The position numbers and the translations under genes are program-made. A stretch of 64,000 nucleotides of DNA from Alcaligenes faecalis (lineage in GTDB: Bacteria > Pseudomonadota > Gammaproteobacteria > Burkholderiales > Burkholderiaceae_B), in assembly GCF_009497775.1 (NCBI RefSeq), contig NZ_CP031012.1, forward strand, positions 3,995,235 through 4,059,234, read 5' to 3'. Of the stretch, positions 9,762 through 20,350 are shown piece after piece; position 1 is the first letter of the stretch; each line of letters begins with the position of its first letter. The notes under the pieces were generated by a model that was not told where the DNA came from, ran no database searches, and saw only the letters and a list, made by a program, of their open reading frames with translations.

Positions 9762-9975
9762 AACCCCTCTGCGCAGGAGCCAAAGCTGTCAATGGGACTT
9801 AGGGAGCGGGCCACGCCCTGGAGACGGGAAAGCGTGTTGCTGATTGCAATAATGATCATTGCCGTCACGACGTTTTATCGACCTGAATGACACAAAGGCC
9901 GATAAAACATACAGCTCCAACACGCTCATCAAACAAGTCGTGCAGCCTCGCCAGGCTTCAGCGTTAAAGCAAAAC

Positions 9976-11100
9976 CTACATCTTGAAGATAGCGTCGTGC
10001 TCGCGGATGGCGTGGCGGTCCGTCATGCCAGCGATGTAGTCAGCTACAGCACGAGCCTGTGCAATCGGGTCTTCGCGCCTATGTTCGGCTGCTAATAGAC
10101 GCGGATCATCCACAAATGCCTGAAACAGGTCACGCACGATGTGTTGTGCCTTGTTCATCATGCGCACCACTTTGTAGTGACGGTACAGATTAGCGTGCAA
10201 AAAGCGCTTGAGCTCATCCGCCTGAGCGCGCAGCTCTGGCGAGAAGCCCGCCAGACGCGGCAGATGCCGGATTGCATCCACACTATCGGGACGATGCTCT
10301 TCCAGCTTGGCGCGCGTGGTTTCCGTTAGATCCACCACCAGGGTGTTGATCATGCCGCGGATGATTTCAGCCACCAGCCGCTGACCGCTCAAGCCCGGAT
10401 ACTGAGCCTGCACATGCTCGTAATGATCACGGAACAGACGCAACTCCAGCAATTGCTCCAGACGGATCAGGCCGGAGCGCAAACCGTCATCAATATCGTG
10501 ATTGTTGTAAGCAATTTCATCGGCCAGATTGGCCATTTGGGCTTCCAGCGACGGCTGGGTGCGATCAATAAAGCGCTGGCCAACCTCGCCCAATTCACGC
10601 GCATGCTTGAGGGAACAGTGCTTCAAAATCCCTTCGCGGGTTTCAAAACACAGGTTCAAGCCATTGAAGGCGGCATAGCGCTCTTCCAGCTCGTCCACTA
10701 CCCGCAGACTTTGCAGATTATGTTCAAAGCCCCCGGCCTCTGGACGCAACTCCTGCATACAGCTATTAAGCGTATCCTGGCCGGCATGGCCAAACGGGGT
10801 GTGGCCCAGATCATGGGCCAGGGAAATGGCTTCGATAAGGTCTTCGTGCAAGCCCAGATTGCGGGCAATGGCCCGCGCCAGCTGGGCCACTTCCAGACTA
10901 TGCGTCAATCGTGTTCGGAATAAATCACCTTCGTGGTTAATGAAAACCTGGGTTTTGTATTCCAGCAAACGAAAGGCATTGCAGTGAATGATCCGGTCGC
11001 GGTCCCGCTGAAAGGCGTTACGGCCTTGGGGCGCTGCCTCTGCATAACGCCGACCGCGGGACTGTTCAGGGTGACAGGCATAAGCGGCAAGCATTTGCAT
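9976..11100 (-). CDS. dgt: Deoxyguanosinetriphosphate triphosphohydrolase-like protein
   Basis: 374 residues. HD-domain metal-dependent hydrolase converting dGTP (and other dNTPs) to deoxynucleoside and triphosphate. The metal-binding set is visible: THSLE (His67), the His96-Asp97 pair in [15 protein letters not shown], and a downstream Asp in [13 protein letters not shown]. Shorter bacterial dGTPase-like proteins of this size are usual in beta-proteobacteria. It ends the minus-strand unit aroK-aroB-dgt, five bp after aroB, and is convergent with uvrA. The 214-bp gap to uvrA holds only a loose inverted repeat (9872-9880 with 9900-9908). Confidence 0.92.
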   Translation of the reverse strand: MQMLAAYACHPEQSRGRRYAEAAPQGRNAFQRDRDRIIHCNAFRLLEYKTQVFINHEGDLFRTRLTHSLEVAQLARAIARNLGLHEDLIEAISLAHDLGHTPFGHAGQDTLNSCMQELRPEAGGFEHNLQSLRVVDELEERYAAFNGLNLCFETREGILKHCSLKHARELGEVGQRFIDRTQPSLEAQMANLADEIAYNNHDIDDGLRSGLIRLEQLLELRLFRDHYEHVQAQYPGLSGQRLVAEIIRGMINTLVVDLTETTRAKLEEHRPDSVDAIRHLPRLAGFSPELRAQADELKRFLHANLYRHYKVVRMMNKAQHIVRDLFQAFVDDPRLLAAEHRREDPIAQARAVADYIAGMTDRHAIREHDAIFKM

Positions 11101-11105
11101 AGGTT

Positions 11106-12194
11106 TTACTCCTGTTCCACCGTTGTAAAGCGGGCCAATGCCTGGCGCACCACATCAGGCGCTACCGCCTGGACCTTGGCATGGCCTAATTTATCCAGCA
11201 GCACAAAGCGCAGCTGGCCACCTTCATTTTTCTTGTCCACCTGCATCAATTCCAGCCAGCGATCCGCAGGCCATTGTGGTGGAGTGATCGGGCATCCGCT
11301 GGCTTGCACCAGGGCTTTGATACGAGCCACATCCTGAGCGGGCAAGCCGCAAACCAGGGCGGATAGCTCGGCAGCCATAATCATGCCGCAGCCCACGGCT
11401 TCGCCATGCAGCCATTGGCCGTAGCCCATGCCGGACTCGATCGCGTGGCCAAAAGTGTGACCAAAATTCAAAATGGCGCGCAGGCCAGATTCGCGTTCGT
11501 CCTGGGAAACGACTTCGGCCTTGACCTCGCAGGAGCGGCGAATCGCATAGACAATTTGCTCTTGCGCCAAAGTACGCATGGGGTCGATCTGCTCTTCACA
11601 CCAGTTGAAGAAATCCAGGTCGTAAATCATGCCGTATTTGATGACTTCTGCCAGACCGGCGGAAATCTCGCGATCCGGCAAAGTCTTGAGTACGTCTGTA
11701 TCCACTTCCACGGCGATAGGCTGGTAGAACGCGCCCACCATATTCTTGCCCAGCGGATGGTTGATGGCTGTCTTGCCGCCCACCGAGGAGTCCACCTGCG
11801 CCAGCAAGGTCGTAGGCACTTGTACAAAGCGCACACCACGCATGAAGCAGGCTGCAGCAAAACCGGCCATATCGCCAATCACGCCACCGCCCAGGGCCAC
11901 GATCAGGGCCTTGCGATCCAGGTGACCGCCCAGCAGCGCGTCAAAAATCAGGTTCAGGGATTCCCAGTTCTTGTAGGCTTCGCCATCAGGCAGTTCGATC
12001 ACATGGACAGGCTTGCCCGTTGCGGCCAGGGCTTCCTGTACAGGTGCCAGATACAAGGCGGCCACCGTAGGATTGGTGACGATGGCAATGGCAGACGTAT
12101 CGGCGGGCACCGTGTCTGCAAGATGCGCCAGACGCCCGGCGGCGATATGGATGGGATAAGCGCCACCCTGGGCGTCAACATGCACTACAGACAT
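11106..12194 (-). CDS. aroB: 3-dehydroquinate synthase
   Basis: 362 residues, the usual length. Second step of the shikimate pathway: converts DAHP to 3-dehydroquinate using NAD+ and Zn2+. The NAD-binding [11 protein letters not shown] motif (residues 102-112), [20 protein letters not shown] (substrate phosphate and Lys) and zinc ligands in [18 protein letters not shown] and LHGEAV are all present. Its ATG abuts the aroK stop codon with no gap, indicating translational coupling, and dgt follows 5 bp later. Confidence 0.97.
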   Translation of the reverse strand: MSVVHVDAQGGAYPIHIAAGRLAHLADTVPADTSAIAIVTNPTVAALYLAPVQEALAATGKPVHVIELPDGEAYKNWESLNLIFDALLGGHLDRKALIVALGGGVIGDMAGFAAACFMRGVRFVQVPTTLLAQVDSSVGGKTAINHPLGKNMVGAFYQPIAVEVDTDVLKTLPDREISAGLAEVIKYGMIYDLDFFNWCEEQIDPMRTLAQEQIVYAIRRSCEVKAEVVSQDERESGLRAILNFGHTFGHAIESGMGYGQWLHGEAVGCGMIMAAELSALVCGLPAQDVARIKALVQASGCPITPPQWPADRWLELMQVDKKNEGGQLRFVLLDKLGHAKVQAVAPDVVRQALARFTTVEQE

Positions 12195-12800
12195 TTAGCA
12201 ACCTCGTTCTTTCAACAGGGACAATAAGTGGCGCACCGCATGATGAACTGGCGCCGAGCCAGTTTCAAAGCGGACATCTGCCACTTCTTCATAGAGGGGT
12301 TCGCGCGCTTGCAACAGTTCCTGGATGCGGGCGCGTGGGTCCGCTGTTTGCAACAGCGGCCGGTTACGGTCTCGGGCCACGCGACGGTACAGCTCGTCTA
12401 CGGTGGCGCACAAGTACACTACGATACCGCGATCCTTGATGATCTGGCGATTGGCCTCGGACAAAATGGCCCCGCCCCCCGTTGCCAGCACAATACCGGT
12501 CTGGCGCGAACAAATATCAAGCACCGCAGATTCACGTTTGCGGAACCCTTGCTCGCCTTCGAACTCAAAGATAGTGGCCACTCGCACGCCGCTACGGGCT
12601 TCCAGCTCGTGGTCCAGGTCCATGAACTCGCGCTTGAGTTCCCGCGCCAATTGACGACCAATGGTCGTTTTACCGGCACCCATCATGCCCACCAGAATAA
12701 TGGGACGTGGGCCAGTTTGTTGTAAATGGAGCAGCTCGGCGTCTGTTAAGGGATCAGGATGTTCTACAGGCATCAGCTCGGCGGGTAAAGAGTGGTTCAT
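12195..12800 (-). CDS. aroK: Shikimate kinase
   Basis: 201 residues. Phosphorylates shikimate at the 3-hydroxyl with ATP. P-loop GMMGAGKTT at residues 38-46, DLDHELEARSG (shikimate-binding Asp), the GGGA motif and the lid Arg region ARDRNRPLL are visible. An N-terminal extension of about 30 residues precedes the kinase core, so an internal start is possible, although the frame begins with a good ATG. It is the first gene of aroK-aroB-dgt and is divergent from the PBP1a gene across 119 bp. Confidence 0.96.
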   Translation of the reverse strand: MNHSLPAELMPVEHPDPLTDAELLHLQQTGPRPIILVGMMGAGKTTIGRQLARELKREFMDLDHELEARSGVRVATIFEFEGEQGFRKRESAVLDICSRQTGIVLATGGGAILSEANRQIIKDRGIVVYLCATVDELYRRVARDRNRPLLQTADPRARIQELLQAREPLYEEVADVRFETGSAPVHHAVRHLLSLLKERGC

Positions 12801-12919
12801 TTGTGTATTATCCCATTAGCCTTCCCTAAGCACAGTCCGCTTGCTTAGTATTATTTTGTTACATTGATACTTAGTTTGAGGCCCAGTCCTGCTGCGTTTG
12901 GACTTTAAAATCAGCCCTA

Positions 12920-15367
12920 ATGAGTTCCTCTTCCCGCTCCCCCAATTCTAAACCCGAGCAAAGCTCCGGTTCCTGGCTTGCCCGCCTCATCATCAAGACC
13001 TCGGTCTTTTTTGTGGGGCTTGGTCTGTGTGCCGTCCTGCTCGGGTCGCTTGCGCTGGCTTTGGCCTGGCCAAACCTGCCCGATCTAAGCGCCATGATCG
13101 ACTACCGCCCCCGAGTGCCGCTGCGCATTTACACGGCGGATAAGGTGCTGATCGGCGAATTTGGTGAAGAACGCCGCAATGTGTTGCGTTTTGACGAAAT
13201 CCCCGATGTCATGAAATCGGCCATTCTGGCGGCTGAGGACGATCGTTTCTACCAGCACGGTGGGATTGACTGGATGGGTGTTGGCCGCGCTGCCCTGGCC
13301 AATATGACCCATATGTCCAAGACCCAGGGTGCCAGTACGATCACTATGCAGGTAGCACGTAACTTCTACCTGTCGTCAGAAAAGACCTATACCCGCAAGT
13401 TCTACGAACTGCTGCTGACGTTCAAGATTGAAGCCACGCTGTCCAAGGACCAGATTCTGGATCTGTACATGAACCAGATCTATCTGGGTCACCGCGCCTA
13501 TGGTTTTGCGGCAGCGTCACGAACCTATCTGGGTAAACAGCTTGGCGAGATCACAACAGCAGAAGCCGCCATGCTGGCAGGTATCCCCAAAGCGCCTTCG
13601 CGCTTTAACCCGATTGCCAATTTCGAGCGCGCAAAAACCCGCCAGGGCTATGTGCTGGGCCGTATGCGCACGCTGGGTTACATCACCGAACAAGAATATC
13701 AGGATGCTCTGGCCCAGGAAATCGTTGTGAAATCGGCCTTGGGTACCCCTGCCGGTGGCTACGCCATCCACGGTGAATACGCGGCTGAACTGGCTCGCCA
13801 ACTGCTGTACGGCGTCTACCAGGACAATGTGTACTCGCGCGGTTTCAATATCTACACCACGATCAAGTCCACCGACCAGGAAGCCGCTTACCTGGCCGTG
13901 CGCAACGGTATTCTGGATTACACCCGCCGTGCTCCTTACACCGGCCCGCAAGGCCAGGTGGATCTGCCCGCTGGTATTGAAAACGATCACGCCCAGCTGG
14001 ATTCCATTCTGGACGACTTGCAGGACAAGTACCCCGACACGGGCGATCTGCTGACCGGTGTGGTGCTGGACGCCAACCCCAACCAGATTCGTGTTGCCCG
14101 TACCGCCCAGCAGATTATTGATGTCAACGACAAGCGCGCCCTGAAGATCGTCGCTCGTGGCCTGGTGAACAACGCCAAGGCAGACGTGCGCATTCAGCGC
14201 GGCTCCGTGGTCTATCTGTTCCGCAATGGCGATTACTGGGAAGTGATCAATATGCCTGCGGTACAAGCGGCGTTTGTGTCGGTACGCCCACAAGACGGCG
14301 CGATCCAGGCCATGGTGGGTGGTTTCCACTTCTCCGACGGGAAGTTCAACCGCGTCACGCAAGCCTGGCGTCAGCCCGGCTCGGCCTTCAAGCCCTTCAT
14401 CTACGCTTCCTCGCTGGAACGTGGCTTGACACCTTCCACCCAGATTTCGGACGAACCTTTTGTTCTGACTGCGGCCCAGACCGGCTCCAAGCCCTGGACG
14501 CCCAAGAACTATGGCCGTACCTACGAACCCATGCTGACCATGCGTCAAGGTTTGTACAAGTCCAAAAACATGGTGTCCATCCGTATCATGCAGGCCGTCG
14601 GTCCCAAGTACGTGCAGGAATACGTAACGCGCTTTGGTTTCGACAAAGCCCGTCAGCCTGCCGTGCTGCCGCTGGCTCTGGGCGCAGGTAGCGTAACTCC
14701 CCTGCAAATGGCCGGTGCCTACTCGGTCTTTGCCAATGGCGGTTACCGTACTGAACCCTTCCTGATCGACTACGTGACCGACAGCACCAACAAGGTCATC
14801 ATGCGTGCCAAGCCAATTGTGGCGGGTGATGCCGCTGCCCGCGCCATCGACGCCCGTACGGCTTACGTCATGAACGACTTGCTGCGCGGTGTGGCTACCT
14901 CCGGTACAGGCGCCCGTTCCTCGCGCGAATTGAAGCGTACGGATATCGGCGGCAAGACCGGGACCACCAACGATTCGCAAGACGCCTGGTTTGCCGGTTA
15001 TACGCCAGACTTGGTCGGTATTGCCTGGATGGGCTTTGACAAGCCACGCAGCCTGGGTTCGGGTGAAACCGGCGGCGGTGCTTCCATGCCTATCTGGATC
15101 AACTACATGCGCGCTGCGCTTAAAGACAAGCCCATCGTGCCTCCCGGCCCTATGCCTTCCGGTCTGTCGCGCATCAACGGGGACTTCTACTTTGACGAAT
15201 TCCCGCCCGGACAAGCGATTGCCCGTGTTGGTCTGCCCGCTCCGGGTGACGGTGCCCTGCAACAAGGCGGTGGGGATGCAAACGACGGTATTGGCGACCT
15301 GCTGCGGCAACTGGACTCTGACTCCGGTTCCTCGGGTGCCCAAACACAACCTTTCGTCCCCTTCTAA
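12920..15367 (+). CDS. mrcA: Penicillin-binding protein 1A, bifunctional peptidoglycan glycosyltransferase/transpeptidase
   Basis: 815 residues. Short cytoplasmic N-terminus, one membrane anchor (about 23-50), then a GT51 glycosyltransferase domain with EDDRFYQHGGID and GASTITMQVARNFYLS, a central linker domain, and a class A transpeptidase domain with SAFK (Ser about 488), SKN (about 547) and KTGTT (Lys about 679). It polymerises and cross-links peptidoglycan in the periplasm. The C-terminus is a Gly/Gln/Ser-rich tail. The gene stands alone, with a strong terminator 14 bp downstream. The pilM-Q genes that neighbour it in many other proteobacteria are absent here. Confidence 0.96.
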   Translation: MSSSSRSPNSKPEQSSGSWLARLIIKTSVFFVGLGLCAVLLGSLALALAWPNLPDLSAMIDYRPRVPLRIYTADKVLIGEFGEERRNVLRFDEIPDVMKSAILAAEDDRFYQHGGIDWMGVGRAALANMTHMSKTQGASTITMQVARNFYLSSEKTYTRKFYELLLTFKIEATLSKDQILDLYMNQIYLGHRAYGFAAASRTYLGKQLGEITTAEAAMLAGIPKAPSRFNPIANFERAKTRQGYVLGRMRTLGYITEQEYQDALAQEIVVKSALGTPAGGYAIHGEYAAELARQLLYGVYQDNVYSRGFNIYTTIKSTDQEAAYLAVRNGILDYTRRAPYTGPQGQVDLPAGIENDHAQLDSILDDLQDKYPDTGDLLTGVVLDANPNQIRVARTAQQIIDVNDKRALKIVARGLVNNAKADVRIQRGSVVYLFRNGDYWEVINMPAVQAAFVSVRPQDGAIQAMVGGFHFSDGKFNRVTQAWRQPGSAFKPFIYASSLERGLTPSTQISDEPFVLTAAQTGSKPWTPKNYGRTYEPMLTMRQGLYKSKNMVSIRIMQAVGPKYVQEYVTRFGFDKARQPAVLPLALGAGSVTPLQMAGAYSVFANGGYRTEPFLIDYVTDSTNKVIMRAKPIVAGDAAARAIDARTAYVMNDLLRGVATSGTGARSSRELKRTDIGGKTGTTNDSQDAWFAGYTPDLVGIAWMGFDKPRSLGSGETGGGASMPIWINYMRAALKDKPIVPPGPMPSGLSRINGDFYFDEFPPGQAIARVGLPAPGDGALQQGGGDANDGIGDLLRQLDSDSGSSGAQTQPFVPF

Positions 15368-15380
15368 TTATCTGTACCCA

Positions 15381-15405
15381 AACGCCGGCCTAGCCGGCGT
15401 TTTTT
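15381..15405 (+). terminator. Intrinsic terminator of the PBP1a gene
   Basis: AACGCCGGC and GCCGGCGTT pair around CTA, followed by a run of T. It is 14 bp after the stop codon. Confidence 0.92.
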
Positions 15406-15463
15406 ATGCTTTGCCCTTCCCAATGGCATAATGCTCTGTATTGTCTGCACTAGCTCACCACTT

Positions 15464-15598
15464 ATGAACAAACTACGTTCTTCCCGCCTGCTGGCCTTGC
15501 TGGCACTTAGCGTTTTTCTTAGCGCTTGCGGCTACAAAGGCCCCCTGTACCACCCTCCTGCGCAGGAAGCAGCGGACGCCCAAACAGCACCGCGCTGA
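15464..15598 (+). CDS. lptM: LptM-type small lipoprotein (YifL family)
   Basis: A 44-residue frame running from ATG 15464 to TGA 15598, immediately upstream of lysA. It has a lipoprotein signal peptide with lipobox LSAC (Cys22), then the family hallmark GYKGPLYHPP and a short acidic/Ala-rich tail. LptM assists assembly of the LPS translocon LptDE at the outer membrane (established for the Escherichia coli homologue), and the gene is commonly found just before lysA. Spacing to lysA is 41 bp, so the two are probably co-transcribed. Confidence 0.9.
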   Translation: MNKLRSSRLLALLALSVFLSACGYKGPLYHPPAQEAADAQTAPR

Positions 15599-15639
15599 TT
15601 TCCGCCCTGCTCGCTTAACCTCTGTTATTTGACGACACC

Positions 15640-16908
15640 ATGACCGTTGCACCTCACTTCCAATTTCAGAACAACACGCTGCACGCCGAGCAAGTTCCCC
15701 TGAACAAGCTGGCTGAAGAATTCGGCACCCCTCTATATGTGTATTCCCGCCAAGCCTTGCGCGACGCCTGGGAGTCCTATCGAGTGGCTGGCCAGGACCG
15801 CAAGTTGTTGGTGTGCTATGGCATGAAGGCCAACTCCAATCTGGCCATTCTGCAAGAATTTGCCCGCCTGGGTACCGGCTTTGACATCGTCTCGGGCGGT
15901 GAACTGGCCCGTGTCATCGCCGCTGGTGGCGATCCAGGCAAAGTGGTGTTCTCCGGTGTCGGCAAACAGGTTTGGGAAATTGAGGCCGCCCTGAAAGCAG
16001 GCGTGAAGTGCTTTAACGTCGAATCCGAAGACGAGCTGGAGCGCGTTGCCCAGGTTGCTGAACGCTTGAATGTGAAAGCGCCTGTTTCCTTGCGCGTGAA
16101 TCCGGACGTGGATGCTCGCACCCACCCCTACATCTCCACTGGCCTGAAAGACAATAAGTTCGGTGTGCCTATTGACCAGGCTCCCCGCATCTACGCACGC
16201 GCTCAAGAGCTGCCTAGCCTGAACATTGTGGGTGTGGACTGTCATATCGGCTCGCAGATCACCGAAGTCAGCCCCTATCTGGACGCGCTGGACAAGCTGA
16301 TCAAGCTGATCCTGGCCCTGAAAGAACAAGGCGTGAACCTGATTCACCTGGATCTGGGCGGCGGCTTGGGCATTCGCTACACCGACGAAACCCTGGTGAC
16401 CCCCACCCAACTGCTGACCGAAGTCTTTGCCGCTCTGGACAAGAACGGCCTGGGCCACCTGGAAATCGTGCTGGAACCCGGCCGCTCCATGGTCGGCAAC
16501 GCCGGTGTGCTGCTAAGCCGCGTGGAATACCTCAAGCATGGCGAGACCAAAAACTTCGCCATCATTGATGCCGCCATGAACGACTTGATTCGCCCCACAC
16601 TGTACGATGCCTGGCACGACGTGGAAGCGGTAGAGCCTCGTCCAGTGACCGAGGCCACTCCCCACTACGATCTGGTTGGCCCTATCTGCGAAAGCGGCGA
16701 CTGGATGGCTCGTGACCGTCAGCTGGAGCTGAAACAAGACGATCTGATCGCCATCATGTCTGCCGGTGCCTACGCCTTTACCATGGCCAGCCAGTACAAC
16801 ACCCGCCCCCGTGCGGCTGAAATTCTGGTCGACGGCAAGCAGGTTCACGTAATCCGCCCCCGCGAAGACCTGGAAAGTTTGTTTGCCACCGAACGATTGC
16901 TGCCTTAA
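15640..16908 (+). CDS. lysA: Diaminopimelate decarboxylase
   Basis: 422 residues. PLP-dependent, decarboxylates meso-diaminopimelate to L-lysine, the last step of lysine synthesis. The PLP lysine lies in CYGMKANSN (about residue 64). GGGLGIRY (phosphate-binding Gly loop), EPGRSMV and the C-terminal CESGDW motif (active-site Cys) are visible, as is the late Tyr region YAFTMASQYN. Normal family length. It follows lptM. Confidence 0.97.
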   Translation: MTVAPHFQFQNNTLHAEQVPLNKLAEEFGTPLYVYSRQALRDAWESYRVAGQDRKLLVCYGMKANSNLAILQEFARLGTGFDIVSGGELARVIAAGGDPGKVVFSGVGKQVWEIEAALKAGVKCFNVESEDELERVAQVAERLNVKAPVSLRVNPDVDARTHPYISTGLKDNKFGVPIDQAPRIYARAQELPSLNIVGVDCHIGSQITEVSPYLDALDKLIKLILALKEQGVNLIHLDLGGGLGIRYTDETLVTPTQLLTEVFAALDKNGLGHLEIVLEPGRSMVGNAGVLLSRVEYLKHGETKNFAIIDAAMNDLIRPTLYDAWHDVEAVEPRPVTEATPHYDLVGPICESGDWMARDRQLELKQDDLIAIMSAGAYAFTMASQYNTRPRAAEILVDGKQVHVIRPREDLESLFATERLLP

Positions 16909-16970
16909 AGGCGGGCAAGAATGCAGGTAACAACCATTCAGCCTTAAAGAACTCTCGAATCTGACCGTAA

Positions 16971-17021
16971 AACAGGCCGGGACTGCGCTGCCATCAGCAG
17001 GCATCGCAGTCCCGGCCTGTT
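16971..17021. repeat. Perfect 17-bp inverted repeat after lysA
   Basis: 16971-16987 pairs perfectly with 17005-17021 across a 17-base loop. No T-run follows, so it is either an atypical terminator or mRNA-stabilising hairpin at the end of lysA. It lies 62 bp after the stop codon. Confidence 0.6.
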
Positions 17022-17077
17022 GCGTCCTGTCCTAGCCGGGAAAGCACAGATTTCGCTGTCAGTGGCCAGACAGTTCG

Positions 17078-20020
17078 ATGGTAAGCGCTGGAGGCTGTAC
17101 CACCATCATGACCACCCCAGGGATACCGACACACGGCTTTGAGCCTGTTACTTCGGCCAGCGAGCGCCTGATTCGCGGCTTAAGTCTTTACGTCATCCCT
17201 TTGTTTCTGATCATGCTCACTTTATGGGCATTACTGTTCCTGCCGAATCGCTACCCTACCGTTCCCGGTCAAAGTTTGGGCATTCAGGCGCTGGCCAGCC
17301 AGCAAGAGCATGCGGATCCAGAGTTACTGACGCAATTGGAAAGTGCCCCGTCCCGGCAACGGTTGCACCTGAGCGAGCCTCATTGGCTATTGCTGACCTT
17401 GCCTGCTCCTTTCCCCCAGCAGGACCAGGTTCTGCACTTTCCCGCCTCCCCGATTTCCTCGCTGCACTGTCAAGACGCCCGCAGCGGCCAGGCCCTGCGC
17501 AATAGCGAACTGGACCCGCCTACCCCGCTGTCACCCGCCCCGGTCAAAAGCTACACCCTGGAACTGGGCCAGGCGAACCACCCTGACACCGTGCTGTGCC
17601 GTGTCGAGACCTCCCGCCCCACCCTCTTGCAAGCCCAGCTCTGGGCCAGCGCTGATGTCACCAACTCCTCGATCCGCCTTAGCCGTGGCATAGGACTGCT
17701 GGAAGGCGGTTTGCTGACCATGGCCATGTTCATGCTGGTGCTGGCCGCCACCAACCGCGCCTGGATATACCTGCTGCTGTCGGTCTGGCTGATTGGTAAC
17801 CTGCGCTTGGGTTCGATGGCCATGGGTTGGGACACCCAGTGGCTAGGCCAGATCCTGCCCTCACAGTACATGCCGGTGCTGCGCCAGGTCACCATCGCCT
17901 GCTACTTCATCCTGAGCTATTCGCTATTCACCGTCTTGCTGGGCAACTCCATCACCACCGCCCGCCTGCAACGCCTGCTTCCCACCGTCGGCATTCTGGG
18001 CCTGATCCTGCTGCCCGTGTCCCTGCTGGCCCCGGCCTCGGTCTTCCAGCCCGTGATGTGGATCAGCACCATCTACGCACTGTGCTGCGTCTCTGCCGTG
18101 CTGCTGTCCATACTTCTGCACACCCGCTCGCGCATCCTGCTATGGCAACTGGTACTGCTGAGCATGGCCCTGTGCATGCTGATTTCAGCCATCTTTCTGG
18201 TGGCCTTTGGTCGCTCCAGCTTTGTGGAGAACTTCAACGGCGTCATCGCCTTCCTGCTCTCCAACCTGATGGTGGCCCTGGCCGTGGGTGAGCGCTTGCG
18301 AGAAGACCGCAGCGAATCCCTGCGCGCCCGCAACGAGCTGATGGCCCATTACCTGCTGACCCCCGTTGGCATGTTCACCCTGAACGAGTCCGGTGTCTTT
18401 CTGCGCATCAGCCCCATCCTGGCGCGCATGCTCAACATAGACGCAGACCCGAACGAAAGCACCATTCACTGGACCAACTTCTTCCCGGAACAAGACTGGA
18501 AAGCCGTCGCCCAAAGCACGCAAAATGGTCAGGACGTGACCATTATCCACTACGACGCCGACGCCCAGCCCTGCCAATTCGCCTTGCGCGTGGCCATCGT
18601 CAACCAGTGCATCGAAGGCTCCCTGCAAGACATCACCGCCCGGGCCGAGACCTACCGTCAACTGCGCCTGATGGCCGACAACGATCCAGTCACCAACGTC
18701 CTGAACCAGCGCGGCATCGAGAAAGCACTGGACGGCCTGCTCAGCCGCAGCCAGGACGACAAACCCTGCCTGCTGGCCTATCTGGACCTGAACCACATCA
18801 AATATGTGAACGGCACCTTCGGCCATTCCTCCGGGGATGCCCTGCTGCTGAAAGTCTGCGAACAACTGGAATCGGTCCTGCGCAGCAAAGACAAAATAGG
18901 CCGTATCGGCAGCGACGAATTTGTCATCATCTTTGAAGACTGCGAACCCGACCAGGCCCGCGTTCTGGCCAATAGCGTGCTGGAATCACTGAACAAAAGC
19001 CCCTTGCTGGCTGGCAACCGCAGCTTCAACCTGCGCAGCACACTGGGACTGGTCGAAGTCGCACCCGGCATGGCTCCACAAGAAGCCATCTCCGCCGCCA
19101 GCCGGGCCGCCCGCGACGCCCGCCGCCTGCATCAAGACATGATCATCTACGAGCAGGACTCCAACGCCCTGCAAGAACACGCCGAAGAACTGCGCTTGTT
19201 CGAAGAACTGGAAGGTGGCTCATCTCGCGCGCTGTACCTGGAAATGCAGCCCATCGCGGCCCTGCGCCGCCCCATGGACAGCCTGAACTTCGAGGCCCTG
19301 CTGCGCGTACGGGACTCCTCCGGCCAGCTCATCCCCACCGGCCGCATCATTGCGGCAGCCGAAGAAAGCGGCACCATCACCATCATCGACAAATGGGTGT
19401 TCTCGGCTACGCTGGAGTGGATGTCCAAACATGAAGCCCAACTGACAAAAACCCAATGGGTCACCATCAACCTGAGCGGCGTGTCCCTGAACGACGACAC
19501 CTTCATCCAATGGTTCTTCGACATCCTGACCCGCTTTGAACACCTGGCCCGCCGCCTGTGCGTAGAAATCACCGAAGGCGTGGCGCTGGATGACCTGGAA
19601 CACACCCGCAACTTCATGCGCCGCCTGCAGAAAATGGGCGTACGCATCGCCCTGGACGACTTTGGAGCGGGCTACACCTCCTTCTCCTACCTGCGCGAAC
19701 TGCCCGCCGACGCCATCAAAATCGACGGCGCGCTGATCTGCGACATGCTCAAAAAAGAGACCAACGTCGCCATCGTGCGCACCATCGTCGAACTAGCCAA
19801 CAACCTGGGCATGATCAGCATCGCAGAATGGGTGGAAGACGTCCCCACCCTGAAAGCCCTGCAAGAACTGGGCGTGGACTACGTACAAGGCTTCATCATC
19901 TCCAAAGCCTGCACCCCCGCAGACCTGCTCAAAGCCAAATCCATGCCCGACCTGGTCAACGACCCAGCAGCCCGCCAGTTCCTGATCGAGTCACAAGATA
20001 AATTCCCGCCAGCCATGTAA
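17078..20020 (+). CDS. Membrane-bound PAS-GGDEF-EAL cyclic di-GMP signalling protein
   Basis: 980 residues (a start at 17108 is also possible). Layout: one N-terminal membrane helix (about 30-50), a periplasmic region to about 200, a block of about seven membrane helices (about 200-400), a PAS-like segment (about 420-520), GGDEF and EAL domains. The GGDEF active site reads GSDEF (about 611-615), with a conserved RxxD inhibitory-site motif (RSKD) five residues before it. The EAL domain keeps its catalytic set: EALLR (about 738), NLSG, EITE, DDFGAGY, KIDG, AEWVE and YVQGF. Phosphodiesterase activity is therefore likely; cyclase activity is uncertain because of the Gly-to-Ser change. It stands alone on the plus strand and could control the LapD-dependent adhesin elsewhere in this window, which is speculation. 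Confidence 0.9.
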   Translation: MVSAGGCTTIMTTPGIPTHGFEPVTSASERLIRGLSLYVIPLFLIMLTLWALLFLPNRYPTVPGQSLGIQALASQQEHADPELLTQLESAPSRQRLHLSEPHWLLLTLPAPFPQQDQVLHFPASPISSLHCQDARSGQALRNSELDPPTPLSPAPVKSYTLELGQANHPDTVLCRVETSRPTLLQAQLWASADVTNSSIRLSRGIGLLEGGLLTMAMFMLVLAATNRAWIYLLLSVWLIGNLRLGSMAMGWDTQWLGQILPSQYMPVLRQVTIACYFILSYSLFTVLLGNSITTARLQRLLPTVGILGLILLPVSLLAPASVFQPVMWISTIYALCCVSAVLLSILLHTRSRILLWQLVLLSMALCMLISAIFLVAFGRSSFVENFNGVIAFLLSNLMVALAVGERLREDRSESLRARNELMAHYLLTPVGMFTLNESGVFLRISPILARMLNIDADPNESTIHWTNFFPEQDWKAVAQSTQNGQDVTIIHYDADAQPCQFALRVAIVNQCIEGSLQDITARAETYRQLRLMADNDPVTNVLNQRGIEKALDGLLSRSQDDKPCLLAYLDLNHIKYVNGTFGHSSGDALLLKVCEQLESVLRSKDKIGRIGSDEFVIIFEDCEPDQARVLANSVLESLNKSPLLAGNRSFNLRSTLGLVEVAPGMAPQEAISAASRAARDARRLHQDMIIYEQDSNALQEHAEELRLFEELEGGSSRALYLEMQPIAALRRPMDSLNFEALLRVRDSSGQLIPTGRIIAAAEESGTITIIDKWVFSATLEWMSKHEAQLTKTQWVTINLSGVSLNDDTFIQWFFDILTRFEHLARRLCVEITEGVALDDLEHTRNFMRRLQKMGVRIALDDFGAGYTSFSYLRELPADAIKIDGALICDMLKKETNVAIVRTIVELANNLGMISIAEWVEDVPTLKALQELGVDYVQGFIISKACTPADLLKAKSMPDLVNDPAARQFLIESQDKFPPAM

Positions 20021-20350
20021 ACCAATAGCCACCCAAGCCCCATAGAGAGCCTGGGTGGCGAATAACAGGGCCTCCGTCACCTGCCCGACGCGCGCCTATC
20101 TCAAATGCCATGGGGAAGCTATCAATGCTTTCCTAATGCCATTGCCATCACCCTAACTCCTAAGAAAGCCATCTCAGAGCCCTGAGTCAACTGGCCCCTT
20201 CGCCTCACTTACTATCGCGTGATACCCAACTCTAAATTTTGCATTTCGGACTGGTTACCGCTCCGAGTACAGACGCGTATCTAAGGCAAAAGCAGTAAAT
20301 AGATCTGAGGGTCGATACAGACATCCCGCTAGCTTTGGCTTTGACGGCCT

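Noticed and set aside
9872..9908. Inverted repeat GTTTTATCG/CGATAAAAC between uvrA and dgt
   Set aside because: A 19-base loop and AT-rich arms without a T-run make it a poor terminator; it may be chance.
13517..15349. A 610-residue minus-strand open frame opposite the PBP1a gene
   Set aside because: Shadow of a well-supported gene; no family features.
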